In this document: positions 58,817-64,000 of the stretch, piece after piece | Layout: the number at the start of each line of letters is the position of its first letter | How positions within the stretch are numbered: the stretch's first letter is position 1 | Source of the DNA: Nymphaea colorata | Taxonomy: Eukaryota; Streptophyta; Magnoliopsida; Nymphaeales; Nymphaeaceae | DNA: 64,000 nt | Reading direction: 5' to 3' | NCBI RefSeq assembly: GCF_008831285.2 | Contig: NC_045145.1 | Coordinates: 13,762,802 to 13,826,801 of the forward strand | The notes under the pieces: model-generated | Databases searched by the model: none | Told to the model about the DNA's origin: nothing | Seen by the model: only the letters and a program-made list of their open reading frames with translations | Program-made: the position numbers and the translations under genes

Positions 58817-61800
58817 GTCTCTTCCTAATAACTTTGCGATTTTTTGTTTTAAAACAGTTGATGGCACAAATCTTTCTAATACTGGTAACTGAACTCTGTA
58901 GAACATAATTACTTTTGCTCTTTTCTTATTCTTTTTCACCTTTTGATTTACTCAATAAATTTTGGTGACCTTAGTTCTGTTGATTTTGCCTTAATTGTCC
59001 GAATTATAAGATATTACGATGAATATGGAATTTGTTGATCAAAGAGCTTAATAAACCCTCAGTTTGGATCGAATTAGGCGTGAAATGGATTGGATATCAA
59101 GTTTTTCCATAGTATTTATGGAAATAATTAAACCTTAATTTGATCATTCCAACATACGCATTTCTCTTGAACGTAATACTTGGGTAGAAAGGAATTTTAA
59201 TTTCCTCTTCTTAAGGTGGATATGTTACTCCGTGTTTTGAAAAACGGATGGGGAAAACACGAGTTCAACTTGTCCGTGTTCGTATATATACACAACCATC
59301 CAGGTAACAACTGAAAATGTTTTACATGATAAAATTATTGTAAAGCGGCAACAAGGGAATAAGTATCATGTATATGTGTAACTCCATGTTTGAAAATAAT
59401 GTTTCCGTTCCGTGTCTGTCTGTGTATATATATCTATATGTAACACTTACTGAGATTCACTGCAGGAGCAGGACAACTTAGGCGGTCTTTAATTTTTATT
59501 TTCTGGATATATATAGGAAAGAAGGAGTTTGACTGCTCCTAACAGACAGCATGTCTGATTAAGTAGATTGAGCTAAAAGCAGAGCCATTCTGTCGTCGTT
59601 TGAATTGGCGAAAAAGCATTCATCGTTCACTATATTTTGTCATCTGAAAGCAATGGACAAAAATTAGCGGAAAGGAAGAGCCTTAGAGAAATTGGTTGGA
59701 ACACATAAAGATGGTTCAGTTCGATATGTTCTTCCAAAACCATGGAATTAAAAGCAGCTCCGTTTTTTCTTCTCTATTTGCTTTTCCTATATCGTTTCAA
59801 ATAACTATTTTTGTGAGGTTAACCTCTGAATACCGAGCCTCATGACGAGGACTTCATCGTAAAAGGAAAGTTCAGACGACAGAAATGCAAAGATCAATTC
59901 AGATCCATAAACTCAAAAGCCTTCACTTTCCTCTCTAAGAAGTTACGTATCCTTGGTTCCTTATAATTAATCACAACAACAAGCTGAACTTTTCACTTCC
60001 CTAGAATGTCCATTACTTTAACTCTTTGAGTGAATAGCTAATATGATATATCATGTCACCAAAAGATTATTTTGTTAATTAAGTTCTCTAAGCTGTACAT
60101 ATATTTTGGTTGACGAGTATGGCCCGAGAGGATGTCGACCTAGGTTTATGAAAATAATGTCTGTAACCCATTTGTCCAGAACAGATGATGAGATTCAGAG
60201 GCCACGAACGGCCAGAAGGCGAAAGGTTTCTCAAACCTTGTAAACAAGCATCTAAAAAATACAAGTCAATTTTCTAACCCACCTGTGCAGGATTCCAAAA
60301 AGCAGAGTCATGAAGCAGAAAACTTTATGTACTTCGAAAGCAGGAAAGCCAAAAATTGTGGGAAAGGAAGCAGATTAATTTCCTGATAACTATAGTTACC
60401 TTCTAGATGAGATACTGGCTGCTGCCTTTGTTGTAGATCCAGAGAACAATCTAAAAAACCTAAAAAAAGTTGGAGGGTATGGTAGATCATCATATTGTCA
60501 ATTGGTGGATCACCGTTCACGTTATTATGTCATCGCCTTAGCAAACTCTGTTCCTGGGGGTGCAATCACATCGTATGAGCTTGGATATTTTTCGTTCAAG
60601 TCTCCGGAGGCTGTGATATGAGATCATTGCTTCCTGTTCAGATCTGCACCACACAGTTGGATATTCCTGTTTTTGAACACAGAAAGAAAGCAGATTCTTC
60701 ACACGCAGGGTGAGACGAGATACCAATGAGCCGATCGAGACTGAGAAGTACTAGCTAGATAGATCAAATGATCTGCCAAATCGCCATCATCAATCACGCG
60801 TTTGGTGCAGGGAGATCATCATTTTGCGTCCTGCTGACTGCCAAGAGCATGACTAGATGCAGTGTTACCCAAGGCCCTGGCCAAAATTATTGTTGGAACA
60901 GGATCGGAGGTTCGTATTATTCCACGCTCAGTACTAGCCAACATGTTGGCTCCAAACCAGGGTCCACTTGACATGGAGTCCGATTTGTTATGTTGGGCCA
61001 AATGGGTCCCCCCCCCCCCTCTCCACACACACACACACATATATAACATCAAGGACAATTCAATCACATTATTGTTTCCAATGCATCTAGTTTGATGAAC
61101 ATGGATAACAAACACGAGTCCAAAATTCTCTCGGGCCCCAAAAACACGAAAGAGGCGGTGCTCGATCGTGAGCCCCATGAGGCCAGCTGGTCAGTACAAT
61201 TTAAGCGAATGAAAAGATTCCTCTAATTATTGTTGTCTAATCAACCTCCTTTACTATTACCATAGGCCATCTAGTTATTATTTTGCCTAATTATCCTCCT
61301 TCACCTAAAATCACTAAGTTCTTGAGTTGAATTTAAAATAACTCAAGTGCATAATGAAATAATGATACGTGTCCAGCACACGATCTCGCTCTCTTAAACA
61401 AATGTATATTGAATTTGTACGTTTTGTCGAATGTACTGATCATAGCAATCAATACGCCTACATTTCAAAACCAAACTAAGGAAGACGATGCATGTGATTT
61501 ACCAGACGCTATCAGGTATACTTGTTCATATTTTCTTCTGTGTTCTTTGATATAGAGGGGTTTACATATGTAATAGTTAAGCCAAATATTAATTAGGCAG
61601 GCTTTGTATAGGTACATGGTAATCTGAAAATGTTTTCTTCTGATTGATTCATTGGATGAGGCCACATTAATGGGGCTACAACTATGTTGGAAATCAACTG
61701 TTCACTTACCAATTACTGATGATTCAAATCAAATTAAGTTTAATACTTAATAATAGGAATGTAATTTAATAGAATGCTTTTAGCTTTTTCTTATCTAAAG

Positions 61801-63712
61801 GCCGAGAGCTCCTCCTACGACCTGTTGATCACTGTATGGTGGTCAATGTAATATTATTGTTCTTCTTAATCCTTCTCCTTATTCAAACCAAATGTTCCTT
61901 ATTTTTAATGATATATCATAAGAAGGAAGACAAAGGTGATGGAAGTGAGGATGACGACCAAGGTAATGAAAGTGAGATTAACGACGAAGGAGATCAGAGG
62001 ATTGATGCCTTCCTTGTGAAGTAGGCCCCAGACTATCTGAGACGTAGGACCCAAATTTTCTTGAGATATTCCTGAACCGATAAGAAGAATGGATACCTGT
62101 AGCATCCCGATTCTAGGACTGCTCCAAGTATCAGATTCTTGTCAGATGCTGCCGTTTCCGCCTAAACCTTGCAGGAATACAGCCAAAGGAAGGACTCAGC
62201 AAACAGCTAGTGCAGCCACCAACACTCCACATGATGAAGAAGCTGCTGCTCTACTCTACCCATGTTTGTATGCATGCATGAAGAAAAGGGATTAGCCTTT
62301 TTACCTTGTAAGGAGGGAGACAACCCAACCCAACCCTTTCACTCGTTTCATGTCATCTTCGACTTCGCATTAATTAGCTCATCTTCTTACTAATTGTGCA
62401 CTTACACATATACACATACGCGTTAATTCGTCCACTGCTGCTTGTTATTAAGGTAAGTTGGTTTTGTGCTCCAAATGGGCCAACTTCAGGCCAACAGAAA
62501 AAAGAAAAGAAAAGATCCATCGTCGTTGATTGGGGACAAAAGACATCAGACCTTTGAAGTCGACAGAAAGCAAACCTGTGTAACATGCACTTTTTCATCC
62601 TTTGTGTTGGTTGCCCTCCTTTTCTCTCATTCAATTCGAGTGGAAGGCTTATGTTTATAAGCTTGATCTGCCTTTTGTTTTGTAAGGGCGAAGAAAAAAG
62701 AATGATCGCGGTCGCAGGGATCATCTACCTTATGGCTGGACCCTAACTGCTGCTTGCAGCAGTGCTCTTACCTATCAAGAAAAAGCCAGAAGCTGTCCAA
62801 GTGCTGAACTTTGTGCCTCTTTGGACTGTTGGTGTCTTTAAGCTGACCCATCTAGCGACTTGGTCTCTAGCTTGCATAGACAGCCCATAGAGACGCCGCT
62901 GTGTGTGTGCGCAGAGTGGATTCTTTAGGTTTTCCCCTCCATGTGGGCAAGCGACAAACAAACATGAAAAGTTGGCAGCGTGGGGGACGAGAGAAAAGGT
63001 GGCAGCGTGTGCGTAGAAGTTGCAAGGTTTTTCTGTGTCCAACATAGGGCCACGTTACAAATTGGCAGAGACTTTGTGTCTTTGTGCGGATCAAGAGATC
63101 AGTGAACGGCGTCACGCCAACCATATGGTGCGAAAATTTTGTCCAATCCTATAACACGAGACCCAGATTTTGTGGTGATGAAGATGTTGCAGATAAAATG
63201 CCAGAGACGACGGAGCTCTGCTGGGTTAATGTTAAAACTGGGCAGTGCAGGTCTGGGACTGGGACCAGGATCAGTTGTGCGCCATCTCCAGATTACATCC
63301 CCACCTGACCGGGTTGGGCCGAGGGTTGACAACTGGGACCAGCGCCTTGCTTCTTTTTTCTTTTCTTACGGTAAATAAGTTTGATCGCTTTTTAGAGTTG
63401 CGATTATAAAACTGGAACCGTAAAGTTTTCGCCAATTGATCCTTAATTTCCCCCAAAACTAATTCGCTTGATTATGGGCAGGGCGGTTGCTGTGTCGAGG
63501 AGAACAGAAGCACCAAAGATGAAGCATTGGTTGGTTGCTGGACTGTTGGTTGAATCCAAAAGCATGTTGCGCCTGAGGGGATCACCATAGTCTCCGCCAT
63601 GCTATCGCCCATCGCCACATGGCGACCAGATTTTGGGTCCACTACTACCGATTCTTATATATACAATATATATATATACATATACTTTTGTACACACACA
63701 CACACTGAGAGA

Positions 63713-63755
<43 letters not shown>

Positions 63756-64000
63756 AAAATCCATTATTAAAGTTTATGTGAATAAAATGCAAAAGGAAAC
63801 CATAAAATCAATTAAAATTACTGAAAATATACTTACTTAAAGAGCTGTAACTAAGATTTATGATGATCTAGCGACGAAATTTAAATTATCTTAAGAGTTC
63901 AAACTTTACAATCAAGCGTGAGTTTCCATATGCATTATTGGCGACACGATGATCGAGCTTTCTTGTTTTTCCAATGAAAAAATATTAACGAGATAAGACT
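58817..64000. other. Intergenic region, no gene recognised
   Basis: 5.2 kb of AT-rich DNA whose open frames are all short and without domains or splice-compatible partners. It includes a C12 homopolymer followed by (CA)n at 61008-61040, an (AT)n/(CA)n cluster and a (GA)n run near 63640-63751, and two loosely similar segments at about 59225 and 59380 that suggest an old repeat. No tRNA or other RNA gene could be recognised by eye. Confidence 0.5.
63719..63751. repeat. (AG)n microsatellite
   Basis: About 16 AG units following short TA and CA runs. Confidence 0.95.

Overview
The window is nuclear DNA of a flowering plant. Coding blocks are split by GT..AG introns, intergenic DNA is AT-rich and full of (CT)n, (CA)n and (AT)n microsatellites, and there are Ty1/copia and hAT mobile elements. 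The gene set (a PSI antenna protein, a chloroplast ferrochelatase with a light-harvesting tail, a WEB-family chloroplast-movement protein) is typical of seed plants. I cannot name the species; nothing here settles whether it is an early-diverging angiosperm, a monocot or a eudicot.

Layout. 1-3756: no recognised gene, three microsatellites. 3889-6986 (+): a two-exon VID27-like/CYPRO4 gene behind a TATA box. 8316-10007 (+): six-exon LHCA5. 11352-19978 (-): a seven-exon gene for a 2524-residue BAT2/PRRC2-like protein with a 5.2 kb first coding exon and a short leader intron. 20.6-25.5 kb: intergenic, holding a 110-bp copy of that gene's leader. 25815-28536 (-): WEB1-type coiled-coil protein. 32646-35595 (+): a seven-exon gene for a 217-residue protein equal to only the second RecA domain of an eIF4A-type DEAD-box helicase, with motif VI lost. 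36761-49031 (-), promoter near 50.77 kb: ferrochelatase 2, nine coding exons, with three related hAT-type elements in its introns. 53.38-58.82 kb (+): a Ty1/copia retrotransposon with two very similar LTRs and a broken pol region. 58.8-64 kb: no gene recognised.

All six host gene models were built by joining exons so that frames close exactly, and the predicted proteins have the lengths expected for their families. LHCA5, WEB1 and FC2 all serve chloroplast light use or tetrapyrrole supply. They lie on different strands with unrelated genes between them, so this is probably chance and not a functional cluster.

The observations I rate highest are: a nested inverted repeat in each copia LTR carrying mitotic MSA-type MYB sites just upstream of the LTR TATA box; the RecA2-only pseudo-helicase; a tandem duplication in LHCA5 that duplicates a 3' splice site; and the hAT family in FC2 introns, including one copy lying in one arm of a duplication whose other arm preserves the empty site.
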